From contig JAEZCV010000013.1 of the NCBI GenBank assembly GCA_023429985.1, positions 1-7,544 of the forward strand: 7,544 bases of DNA. The letters are read 5' to 3'. Source of the stretch: Bacteroidota bacterium. GTDB lineage: Bacteria; Bacteroidota; Bacteroidia; Chitinophagales; Chitinophagaceae. The notes beneath the pieces are model-generated. The model searched no databases and was not told where the DNA came from. It worked only from the letters and a program-made list of their open reading frames with translations. A program made the position numbers and the translations under genes. Positions 1 through 6,050 of the stretch are shown one piece after another. Within the stretch, counting starts at the first letter, position 1, and each line of letters starts with the position of its first letter.

Positions 1-186
1 CTTTTAAGGAACCAGTCGCAATGGAGTGAAGCAAGTATTCGTAAAGCTATGAATTCGGGAAAAGAACAATGGGTGGCATTAGATAAACCAGTTCCTGTTG
101 TTATTACCTATATCACTTCCTGGGTGGATGGAAATGGTGAATTGAACTTCAGGGAAGACGTATACAGGAAGGATAATATCCATTAA
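1..186 (+). CDS. L,D-transpeptidase (YcbB/LdtD-type), C-terminal fragment
   Basis: Frame 1 is open from the left edge to TAA at 184-186 and gives 61 residues, so the 5' part of the gene lies outside the window. The fragment contains WSEASIRKAMNSGKEQWV, then PVPVVITYITSWVD, G.L.FREDVY and a final KDNIH. This matches, from memory, the tail that follows the YkuD catalytic domain in large periplasmic murein L,D-transpeptidases (E. coli LdtD/YcbB: '..GKEKWV.L..P.PV.I.Y.TAWVD..G.L.FR.DIY..D'). Family members make 3-3 crosslinks between meso-diaminopimelate residues of peptidoglycan in the periplasm. The catalytic HGT...SHGC(V/I)R motif would lie upstream and cannot be checked here. The assignment rests only on this conserved tail. 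It is followed by a 39-bp gap to the next gene on the same strand. Confidence 0.75.
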   Translation, partial: LLRNQSQWSEASIRKAMNSGKEQWVALDKPVPVVITYITSWVDGNGELNFREDVYRKDNIH

Positions 187-198
187 AAAAATAATTTC

Positions 199-206
199 TA
201 ACTTCG
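199..206 (+). promoter_or_regulatory. possible Bacteroidota -7 element for the small secreted protein gene
   Basis: TAACTTCG matches the Bacteroidota TAnnTTTG -7 consensus at all but one of its six fixed positions and lies 19 bp before the ATG at 226, which would leave a leader of roughly a dozen bases. No TTG-type -33 element is visible at the expected distance upstream, and the gene could instead be read from the transpeptidase transcript. Weak support. Confidence 0.25.
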
Positions 207-225
207 GTTTCTTCAATATCCAGCC

Positions 226-705
226 ATGAAACTGATTTTAGCCACCATCCTTTTTGCTTTTTCCTTTTGCGCCAGTGCACAGGAAAAATACCAGACAGGT
301 TTTCTCATTCTGTCTTCAGAAAGAAGTGATGACGCTTTCGATCTTTTCTTCGAGTGTGAAATAGACTCTTCCAAATCTCTTAAAGAAAATATGCTTTCTG
401 TAAATGGAGGCACCGCTTTTCTTGCCCTTGTGGATGAGGATCTCTTCGACGAAGACCTTTCATTTTATTCCGACACCTTGCGTAACCAGGCGCTTGATGC
501 AAAGTTTGCAGGGCCTATGAAAAACGTCCTTGTCATTCCCATTGTGGCGGAATTAACAACCGGCGGAAGTAAGCATTTTGCACGCAATGAAAAAAATGTT
601 TTTCTCGACTGGCCCGTAAAATTTTTTAACCGCACCTTATTCACATCTTACAATGCAAGGCAGGTAAGTTTTGAAAATCTTAGGGTGCTGGAACTGGCCG
701 ATTGA
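226..705 (+). CDS. small secreted acidic protein of unknown function
   Basis: 159 residues from ATG at 226 to TGA at 703-705. Residues 1-18 form a clear Sec signal peptide: a Lys at position 2, a hydrophobic core, and ASA before Gln19, the usual signal peptidase I setting in this phylum. There is no lipobox, so the mature protein of about 141 residues is likely periplasmic or secreted. The mature part is acidic (an E/D-rich stretch around residues 65-80, 'LVDEDLFDEDLSFYSD') and has alternating hydrophobic stretches suggesting a small mostly-beta domain. Cys46 ('FECEID') is the only Cys in the mature part. I do not recognise the family and see no catalytic motif. It is co-directional with the transpeptidase gene (39-bp gap), so a shared transcript is possible. 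Its stop codon abuts the stop codon of the convergent dnaE gene with no bases between them. Confidence 0.8.
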   Translation: MKLILATILFAFSFCASAQEKYQTGFLILSSERSDDAFDLFFECEIDSSKSLKENMLSVNGGTAFLALVDEDLFDEDLSFYSDTLRNQALDAKFAGPMKNVLVIPIVAELTTGGSKHFARNEKNVFLDWPVKFFNRTLFTSYNARQVSFENLRVLELAD

Positions 706-3636
706 TCAGGTAAGTTTTTTGATGCCCAGCTTTTTCATCCAGGCTACTTCAACCACATAAACACCAAAATCTTCCACCACTTTTCCTTTCATGTGGTAAA
801 AACCTTTTCCAATTAAAGGCGACTGTCGCGTAACATCGGGAAAATGAACCGTATCAAGCCAGTCGCCATGCTGGTCGAGAAAGGTTCCGAACTGCATCAT
901 CTGTCCTTTAATGGTTCGCACCGGTTTTTCCGTTACATAATAACCTATCACTTCCACCTGTTTTCCTAATGCATCTTTCAACGAGGATGAAGGTGTGAAA
1001 TTCTTAAAATCACAATCAACAATTTCAAAAGGATCACATAGCGGAAAACCCAGTATTTCCATTTCATCCATGGCATCTTCAAGAAAATGTTGTTCGAGTT
1101 TGGGAAGTGTAAAATCCAAAGGCGCTGAAGAAAATAATTCTTTTGATACAGCTGCTTTCTGCTTCACATGTTTTTGAAGGAAATTGGCCTCCCAAAGCAA
1201 TTCCTTTTTATTCTTTCCCGTAAATCTTAATGCACCAATGCGAATGAGCACATTCAGCTGCTCCATGCCTATTGATGTTCTTTCAATAAAATCCTGCAGG
1301 TTAAGATAATGGCCACCGGAATTTCTTTCTTCTAAAATTTTCTCTATTAATTTCTTCTCCAGTTGTTTTACATGTACAAAACCCATATGCACATCATGAT
1401 CATTGATATTGGTGAGTTCATCGCTATGATTTACACATGGAGGATGCACCTTCCCTCCTGCCCGGCGCAGTTCATGAAAATAAAATTCGGTATTGTAAAA
1501 TCCTCCGAAATTATTGATCACCGCCACCATGAATTCGCGGGGGAAATAAGTTTTTAAATAAAGACTCTGGTAACTTTCAACAGCAAAAGATGCGGAATGT
1601 GCTTTTGAAAAAGAATAACCGCCAAAGCTTTCTATCTGTCGCCATACTTCCTTTGCAATATCATCCGGGTGACCCATATTCCTGCAATTGATAAAAAATT
1701 TGTCGCGGATATTTTCAAATTCTTTTCCTCCCCTGTACTTACCACTCATGGCACGGCGCAACACATCGGCCTCGCCCATGTCGAGGCCTGCAAAATGATG
1801 CGCCACTTTAATTACATCTTCCTGGTAAACCATCACACCATAAGTTTCTTCCAGCAATTCTTTCATTTTGGGATGCAGGTATTCGAACTTATCGGGATTG
1901 TGAAAACGGTAAATGTATTCACGCATCATGCCCGATTGTGCAACACCCGGACGAATAATGGAACTGGCAGCCACCAGCGTTACATAGTCGTCGCATTTTA
2001 GTTTGAAGAGCAGCTGGCGCATGGCCGGACTTTCAATATAAAAACACCCTATTGTATCTGCGCGGCGGATCTGTTCACCAACTTTTTTATCTTTTTTAAA
2101 TTTTTCAACTTCCCTGATGTCGATGGAAATATTCTGATTTTCGCGCACCAGCCGGATGGTTTCGCGTATATGACCCAGGCCGCGTTGCGAAAGAATATCG
2201 AGTTTGAACAAACCCACTTTTTCTGCCACAAACATATCTACCTGCGCGGTGGCAAAACCTTTTGGCGGAAGATCGAGCGCAGTGTACTGGTAAATGGGTT
2301 CCTCGCTAATGAGCATACCACCTGGATGAATAGATAAATGATTCGGAAAATTTTTAAGCAGCGCACCGTAATACAAAATATATTTCTGGAATTTATCTTC
2401 TTTCAGTGTTGCATTAGGGTTGGCGGTGAGCTCATCTATCTCAGATTTGGGCAAACCAAAAACCTTGGCCAGTTCACGCACAATAGCGCGGTACTGGAAG
2501 GTGCTGTACATGCCTAAGAGTGCAACGTGATCTTTTCCATACCGTTTGAAAATATAGTCGATCACTTCATCCCTGTCCTGCCAGCTGAAGTCAATATCAA
2601 AATCGGGTGGTGATGTGCGGTAAGGATTTAAAAATCTTTCAAAATAAAGATCCAGGTCAATAGGATTTACATCGGTGATCTGCAAACAATAAGCAACAAT
2701 GGAATTGGCACCGGAGCCGCGGCCCACGTAATAAAAACCACGACTTTGGGCATAGCGTATCACATCCCATGTAATTAAAAAATAAGCGTTGAAGCCAAGG
2801 TCGTTGATGATCTTCAGTTCTTTTTTTACACGCCTTTCTGCTTCGCGGTTTTTTTTGCCATAGCGATAACTGAGTCCGTCAATGGCAAGCTTCTCCAGTA
2901 AAATGCGATCGTCTTCGGCAGTGGAAGAAAAAACTTTTTTGTTTTTATCGGTATGAAGATCTACATCATAATTACAACTATCAAGCAATTGTAAAGTATT
3001 GGTGATGATGAGCGGGTATTGCCTGAATGCTTTGAGCACTTCGGCCGGAGAAAGAAAAGATTCATCGGCAGCAGCAATGGTAGAAGCTTCCTGCCTGCTT
3101 AAAACTATGTTCTTATCCACTGCTCTTAAAAGGCGGTGCAGGTTATAACCTTTTTTATCGCGATAAGTTACCGGCTGGCAAACCACGAATTTTGAAAGCA
3201 GGTTTTTGTCAACGGAAAATATTTTATTCACTTCAGATGCACGTATGCCAATACGTTCATTTGCAGCAAGTGTTTCAGGAGATCTTTTTCCGAATGGATA
3301 AATTATCCAAATATCATCGGGCCATTTATCTAAAGGACTGAAAGGTATTTTTTCCTGCAGGTGTTTACTGAGGTAGCGATTGATATCCAGCAATCCATTT
3401 TTATTGCGTGCGAGTAAAATGAAAAGCAGTTCATCGTCATTTCTAATTTCAACACCCAGAACGGGACGGATATTTTTTTGCTGGCAGAAGGTAAAAAAAT
3501 CCCACCAGTCGGAAGTGTTGTTGATATTGGTGATTGCCATGGCAGAAGCGCCTTTTTCAGCCGCTTCGTTCACCAGCTCTTCGGTGCTGAAGGTTCCATA
3601 GCGGTAAGAGAAATATGTTTTACAATTGAGGTACAT
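706..3636 (-). CDS. dnaE: short DnaE-family DNA polymerase III alpha subunit, DnaE2/ImuC-like
   Basis: 976-residue C-family DNA polymerase, clearly shorter than a typical replicative DnaE (about 1150 residues or more). Domains in order: a PHP-like domain at about 1-200; palm and fingers at about 260-750, with YFLITWDVIRYA (285-296), GRGSGANSIVAY (305-316), PDFDIDF (344-350) supplying two catalytic aspartates, KLD at 478-480 supplying the third, and the conserved FSKAHSASFAVESYQSLYLK (676-695); an HhH region at about 755-810; and an OB fold at about 890-970. The protein ends just after the OB fold, so the C-terminal tau-binding domain of replicative DnaE is missing. PHP metal ligands are lost: the usual HxH motif reads NCK (4-6) and the usual TDHGN reads TNINN (36-40), so proofreading by this domain is unlikely. 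A weak clamp motif may be SKELF (831-835). It starts 4 nt after the dinB stop and is almost certainly co-transcribed with it. This pairing points to translesion synthesis and mutagenesis rather than bulk replication; that role is inferred. DnaE2 versus another short DnaE clade cannot be settled here. Confidence 0.9.
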   Translation of the reverse strand: MYLNCKTYFSYRYGTFSTEELVNEAAEKGASAMAITNINNTSDWWDFFTFCQQKNIRPVLGVEIRNDDELLFILLARNKNGLLDINRYLSKHLQEKIPFSPLDKWPDDIWIIYPFGKRSPETLAANERIGIRASEVNKIFSVDKNLLSKFVVCQPVTYRDKKGYNLHRLLRAVDKNIVLSRQEASTIAAADESFLSPAEVLKAFRQYPLIITNTLQLLDSCNYDVDLHTDKNKKVFSSTAEDDRILLEKLAIDGLSYRYGKKNREAERRVKKELKIINDLGFNAYFLITWDVIRYAQSRGFYYVGRGSGANSIVAYCLQITDVNPIDLDLYFERFLNPYRTSPPDFDIDFSWQDRDEVIDYIFKRYGKDHVALLGMYSTFQYRAIVRELAKVFGLPKSEIDELTANPNATLKEDKFQKYILYYGALLKNFPNHLSIHPGGMLISEEPIYQYTALDLPPKGFATAQVDMFVAEKVGLFKLDILSQRGLGHIRETIRLVRENQNISIDIREVEKFKKDKKVGEQIRRADTIGCFYIESPAMRQLLFKLKCDDYVTLVAASSIIRPGVAQSGMMREYIYRFHNPDKFEYLHPKMKELLEETYGVMVYQEDVIKVAHHFAGLDMGEADVLRRAMSGKYRGGKEFENIRDKFFINCRNMGHPDDIAKEVWRQIESFGGYSFSKAHSASFAVESYQSLYLKTYFPREFMVAVINNFGGFYNTEFYFHELRRAGGKVHPPCVNHSDELTNINDHDVHMGFVHVKQLEKKLIEKILEERNSGGHYLNLQDFIERTSIGMEQLNVLIRIGALRFTGKNKKELLWEANFLQKHVKQKAAVSKELFSSAPLDFTLPKLEQHFLEDAMDEMEILGFPLCDPFEIVDCDFKNFTPSSSLKDALGKQVEVIGYYVTEKPVRTIKGQMMQFGTFLDQHGDWLDTVHFPDVTRQSPLIGKGFYHMKGKVVEDFGVYVVEVAWMKKLGIKKLT

Positions 3637-3640
3637 GATC

Positions 3641-4798
3641 TTATTTTAAAAATCCACTGGCGCGCATCACAAGGTATTTTCCAAAGCGGCCGTTCAGTTT
3701 ATCCATTTCCTGGTAGAGGCGAATGAGGTCGTCGGTATCATCAAAAAGCCTGATCTGGTAATTGCCGGGCACCAGTTGCATGAAGCGTACACCCAGCAGG
3801 CGTACGAGCAGGCGGCGGTCGTATAGTTTGTGAAAAAGTTCGCGTACGGTTTTAATCAGTTCATCATCCAAAGCTGTATAAGGTATGCTCAGCTGGCGTG
3901 TATGCGTATCGAAATTGGAATAGCGGATCTTCAGGCTTACACAACCGGTAAGTTTGTTTTGCTGACGCAGTTCGAATGCGATCTTTTCCGTCATCTGCAC
4001 CAGTCTTGCTTCCATGAAACGCATGTCGATGGTATCATTTTCAAAAGTGCTTTCGGTGCTGATGCTTTTTTGTTCATGCCAGGGCACTACAGGTGTTTCA
4101 TCAATGCCGTTGGCACGGCGCCAGAGTTCAATACCATTCTTGCCCATGAGGTTTTCCATCATCTCCACCGGTATTTCGCTAAGTGTTTTTATGGTACGTA
4201 CGCCCATGCGCCGGAAAAGTGCCGATGTTTTACTTCCCACCATGGGAAGCTTTTCCACCGGCAGCGGTGCCAGGAAATTCTTTTCATTACCAAAAGGGAT
4301 TTCCAACTGGCCATTGGGCTTGGCTTCACCGGTGGCCACCTTGCTTACCAGTTTGTTGGTTGCCAGTGCGTAGGAAATGGGCAGACCGGTTTCTTTGGTG
4401 ATGGACTGTTTTAATTCTTTGGTGTAAAGGCTGCAACCAAAGAATTTATCCATGCCCGTCATATCTATATAAAATTCATCTACCGAAGCTTTTTCAAACT
4501 GAGGCACTTTTTCGGCAATGATCTCGGTAACCGTGCGCGAGTAGCGGCTGTAAGTTTCCATGTCGCCGCTGATGATGATGGCCTGCGGACAAAGGCGGCG
4601 GGCCAGCTTCATGGGCATGGCCGAGTGTACACCAAAACGGCGGGCCTCGTAGCTGCAGGCAGCCACTACGGCACGGTCGCTTTTGCCTCCCACCAGCAGG
4701 GGCCTGCCTTTCAATGCCGGGTTCTTCAGGCATTCAACGCTTACAAAGAAAGCGTCCAGATCCAGGTGGGCAATGGTCCTGTGGGGAGAGATGAACAT
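3641..4798 (-). CDS. dinB: DNA polymerase IV (Y-family translesion polymerase DinB)
   Basis: 385 residues, full length for the family (E. coli DinB is 351). The N-terminal catalytic core has HLDLDAFFVSVE (11-22), giving metal ligand Asp13 and steric-gate Phe18, then the nucleotide-contacting ACSYEARRFGV (47-57), and KASVDEFYIDMTG (103-115), giving catalytic Asp107 and Glu108. The thumb has two HhH-like segments (about 183-215), and the little-finger domain covers about 250-345. QIRLF (348-352) is a strong match to the sliding-clamp consensus QL(S/D)LF and is followed by a 33-residue tail (KLNGRFGKYLVMRASGF...) that looks typical of Bacteroidota DinB. All catalytic residues are present, so this is an active polymerase and not the inactive ImuB type. 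DinB copies past damaged bases without proofreading. The ATG at 4798 is supported by AGGA 4 nt upstream. It is first in a unit with dnaE (4-nt gap) and divergent from the BON lipoprotein gene. Confidence 0.95.
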   Translation of the reverse strand: MFISPHRTIAHLDLDAFFVSVECLKNPALKGRPLLVGGKSDRAVVAACSYEARRFGVHSAMPMKLARRLCPQAIIISGDMETYSRYSRTVTEIIAEKVPQFEKASVDEFYIDMTGMDKFFGCSLYTKELKQSITKETGLPISYALATNKLVSKVATGEAKPNGQLEIPFGNEKNFLAPLPVEKLPMVGSKTSALFRRMGVRTIKTLSEIPVEMMENLMGKNGIELWRRANGIDETPVVPWHEQKSISTESTFENDTIDMRFMEARLVQMTEKIAFELRQQNKLTGCVSLKIRYSNFDTHTRQLSIPYTALDDELIKTVRELFHKLYDRRLLVRLLGVRFMQLVPGNYQIRLFDDTDDLIRLYQEMDKLNGRFGKYLVMRASGFLK

Positions 4799-4802
4799 AA
4801 TT

Positions 4803-4806
4803 TCCT
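4803..4806 (-). promoter_or_regulatory. ribosome binding site of dinB
   Basis: Reading the minus strand, AGGA lies 4 nt before the ATG at 4798. It is one of few recognisable Shine-Dalgarno-like sites in the window and supports the chosen dinB start. Confidence 0.45.
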
Positions 4807-4823
4807 ACTTACAAACCTGCTGC

Positions 4824-4837
4824 CAAATTACTAATTT
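4824..4837 (-). promoter_or_regulatory. candidate dinB promoter/operator: -7-like box within a 13-bp palindrome
   Basis: AAATTACTAATTT (4825-4837) is a perfect inverted repeat with 6-bp arms around one central base, 26 bp upstream of the dinB ATG. On the minus strand it overlaps TAATTTG (4830-4824), one base shorter than the Bacteroidota TAnnTTTG -7 element. A repressor bound here would block dinB-dnaE transcription. The whole spacer is A/T-rich, so a palindrome of this size could occur by chance, and no known SOS-box consensus can be matched to it. Confidence 0.25.
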
Positions 4838-4930
4838 TTTTAGCATTACCGGAAAACATCTTCTTCCCCTTTAAGAAATACTCAGCGGGAATAAATATTG
4901 CATAAATAATTGTCAATAAAACAAAATCAA

Positions 4931-5428
4931 ATGATCAAAGAACTGGTAACCGGGAGATGGCTTACGGGGCTGCTCCTCATCATGACCATGATGGCTGCCA
5001 TTTCCTGTAAGGACAAAAACAGGGATGGAGAAATTCAGACAGCATTTAATTCGAAAGCACAAACAGATCCCAACCTGGCGGGTGTAACTGCTGTTGTAGC
5101 AGATGGATCGGTAACCTTAACCGGAACATGTGCCGATGAAACCTGCAGAACCAATGCAGAAACAGCTGTTAAGGATATTGAAGGCGTAAAAAAAGTAGTG
5201 AACAACATCCAGATCGCGCAGGTGCAGGTAACAGATGATGATCCATTACGTGCCTCTGCTACACAGGTAACAGCGAACTACAGCGGTGTGCAGGCCGATG
5301 TAAACAATGGCGTGATCACTTTAAGAGGTACCATTGAAAACAGGGAAAAGCTGCAGCAGCTGATGGTGGAGCTGAATGCTTTAAGACCACAGCGCATAGA
5401 TAACCAGTTAGTCATTCAAAATAATTAA
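4931..5428 (+). CDS. lipoprotein with two BON domains
   Basis: 165 residues from ATG at 4931. A TTG 21 nt upstream (4910) is in frame but would put seven polar residues ahead of the signal sequence, so ATG is preferred. Residues 1-25 are a lipoprotein signal peptide (LTGLLLIMTMMAAIS) ending at a lipobox-like AISC with Cys26 as the likely lipidated residue, followed by a polar KDKNRDGE linker. BON domain 1 spans about 36-96, with the hallmark VADGSVTLTGT and IEGVKKVVNNI. BON domain 2 spans about 103-163, with VNNGVITLRGTIENREKLQQL. BON domains are small alpha/beta folds in OsmY-like and secretin-associated proteins, thought to bind phospholipid membranes. Cys67 and Cys72 (GTCADETC) could form a disulfide after export. 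The LysM/BON gene follows after 2 nt, so the two genes form one unit. A role in envelope or osmotic stress is inference. No Shine-Dalgarno sequence is visible; the leader is A-rich. Confidence 0.88.
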   Translation: MIKELVTGRWLTGLLLIMTMMAAISCKDKNRDGEIQTAFNSKAQTDPNLAGVTAVVADGSVTLTGTCADETCRTNAETAVKDIEGVKKVVNNIQIAQVQVTDDDPLRASATQVTANYSGVQADVNNGVITLRGTIENREKLQQLMVELNALRPQRIDNQLVIQNN

Positions 5429-5430
5429 TC

Positions 5431-5838
5431 ATGGCAAACGAAACAGGATCATTAAAAGGAAAATACCAGTCACTAATTGATGCAGCCAACCAGCAGGGCG
5501 TAAGCAATTTGCAGGTAAGACAGGAAGGCAATGTTTTATATATTGATGGCAATGCACCATCGGAAGATGTAAAGAAAAATCTTTGGGATGTTTATAACCG
5601 CATTGACCCCGATTACAGGGCCGGCGACCTGGTGATGAACATCAATGCTATTGGAACATCATCCAACAATGCCATGAGCGAAGAATACACGGTAGTGGCA
5701 GGCGACAGTCTTTCCAAGATCGGGCAGAAATATGGTGTGAACTGGAAAGATATTTACGAAGCCAATAAAGACCAGATCAAAAATCCGGATATGATTCACC
5801 CGGGGTGGAAGCTGAAGATACCGGGGAAGAAGGGTTAG
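5431..5838 (+). CDS. BON + LysM domain protein, Kbp (YgaU)-like
   Basis: 135 residues with no signal peptide. Residues about 8-73 form a BON-like domain (VSNLQVRQEGNVLYIDGNAPSE is its central beta segment), and residues 85-131 are a clear LysM domain (EYTVVAGDSLSKIGQKYGV, then IYEANKDQIKNPDMIHPG and KLKIP). This order and size match E. coli Kbp/YgaU (149 residues), a cytoplasmic potassium-binding protein made of a BON and a LysM domain and linked to growth under high external K+. By analogy this protein may sense K+ or ionic strength, but no ion-binding residue can be confirmed by reading. LysM proteins that bind peptidoglycan are normally exported, and the lack of an export signal favours the Kbp model. 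The start lies 2 nt after the lipoprotein stop, implying translational coupling. Domain calls are firm and function is moderate. Confidence 0.88.
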   Translation: MANETGSLKGKYQSLIDAANQQGVSNLQVRQEGNVLYIDGNAPSEDVKKNLWDVYNRIDPDYRAGDLVMNINAIGTSSNNAMSEEYTVVAGDSLSKIGQKYGVNWKDIYEANKDQIKNPDMIHPGWKLKIPGKKG

Positions 5839-5852
5839 GTGTTTAGTTGAAA

Positions 5853-5907
5853 GTTGTTGAATGGTTGTTGAATGGTTGTTGAACAGTTGTTGAACGGTTG
5901 TTGAAGG
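5853..5907 (+). repeat. five tandem 11-bp repeats, GTTGTTGAAnn
   Basis: Five units in exact 11-bp register start at 5853, 5864, 5875, 5886 and 5897. All share GTTGTTGAA and differ only in the last two bases (TG, TG, CA, CG, GG). A more degenerate sixth unit may precede them (GTTTAGTTGAA, 5841-5851). The array starts 14 bp after the LysM gene stop and contains no hairpin that would act as a terminator. It looks like a minisatellite; no function is evident. Confidence 0.85.
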
Positions 5908-5916
5908 TATTCACTT

Positions 5917-5927
5917 CCTGCCTGCGG
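5917..5927. repeat. partial copy of the CCTGCCTGCC palindrome arm
   Basis: CCTGCCTGCGG carries the first nine bases of one arm of the complete palindrome at 5977-5996 and then diverges. It sits at the left edge of the heptamer array, so the array may once have been bounded or interrupted by a second copy of this element. Confidence 0.5.
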
Positions 5928-5928
5928 T

Positions 5929-6011
5929 TCACCACTCACCACTCACTATTCACTACTCACTACTCACCACTCACCACCTGCCTGCCGGCAGGCAGGCTCA
6001 CCACTCACCAT
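5929..6011 (+). repeat. TCACYAC heptamer array interrupted by a palindrome
   Basis: Seven heptamers run in register from 5929 to 5977 (TCACCAC, TCACCAC, TCACTAT, TCACTAC, TCACTAC, TCACCAC, TCACCAC). A 20-bp block (5978-5997) follows, and two more heptamers (5998-6004 and 6005-6011, the last ending in T). The block is the palindromic element shifted by one base, and the heptamer phase resumes immediately after it. The array ends 5 bp before the porin -7 promoter element. An open frame crosses it (reading TTHHS-type peptides), but that is repeat translation and not protein. Confidence 0.85.
5977..5996. repeat. 20-bp perfect palindrome, probable dispersed element
   Basis: CCTGCCTGCCGGCAGGCAGG is a perfect inverted repeat with 10-bp arms and no spacer, itself made of CCTG/CAGG subrepeats. 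Similar palindromes are, from memory, scattered in intergenic DNA of many Bacteroidota genomes, where they are often mistranslated as CLPAGR. It could form a cruciform in DNA or a hairpin in RNA. It is GC-rich inside an otherwise simple CA/CT-rich array. Confidence 0.8.
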
Positions 6012-6016
6012 TTCCC

Positions 6017-6024
6017 TACATTTG
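6017..6024 (+). promoter_or_regulatory. Bacteroidota -7 promoter element of the porin gene
   Basis: TACATTTG matches the TAnnTTTG -7 consensus perfectly. Transcription would start near 6030, giving a leader of about 15-20 nt before the ATG cluster at 6045-6053. No TTG-type -33 element is found about 20 bp upstream, where the heptamers and palindrome lie, so the promoter may be weak or activator-dependent. Confidence 0.6.
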
Positions 6025-6050
6025 CCGCAACCAAATCATTTGGAATGATG

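Noticed and set aside
694..720. Intrinsic terminator between the convergent genes (T6 at 715-720)
   Set aside because: Only a three-pair stem can be drawn before the T-run, and the T-run lies inside dnaE coding sequence.
1669..2001. 110-residue plus-strand open frame opposite dnaE
   Set aside because: Antisense shadow of conserved DnaE sequence with no signal peptide or domain.
706..3636. Replicative DnaE1
   Set aside because: 976 residues, degenerate PHP motifs, no C-terminal tau-binding region and coupling to dinB argue against it, although the genome's other dnaE is not visible here.
3830..4414. 194-residue plus-strand open frame opposite dinB
   Set aside because: It is antisense to a well-conserved DinB coding region, rich in His/Phe/Cys, and has no recognisable domain.
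4910..4930. TTG start for the BON lipoprotein
   Set aside because: It adds seven polar residues before an otherwise normal lipoprotein signal peptide; ATG 4931 is in frame and better placed.
5853..6011. CRISPR array
   Set aside because: Repeat units are 7 and 11 bp and directly tandem, with no unique spacers and no cas genes.
5898..6050. N-terminal extension of the porin frame starting at TTG 5898, reading TTHHS/CLPAGR peptides
   Set aside because: It is translation of the minisatellite and palindrome. A real signal peptide begins at 6051 and a perfect -7 promoter element lies at 6017, inside the extension.
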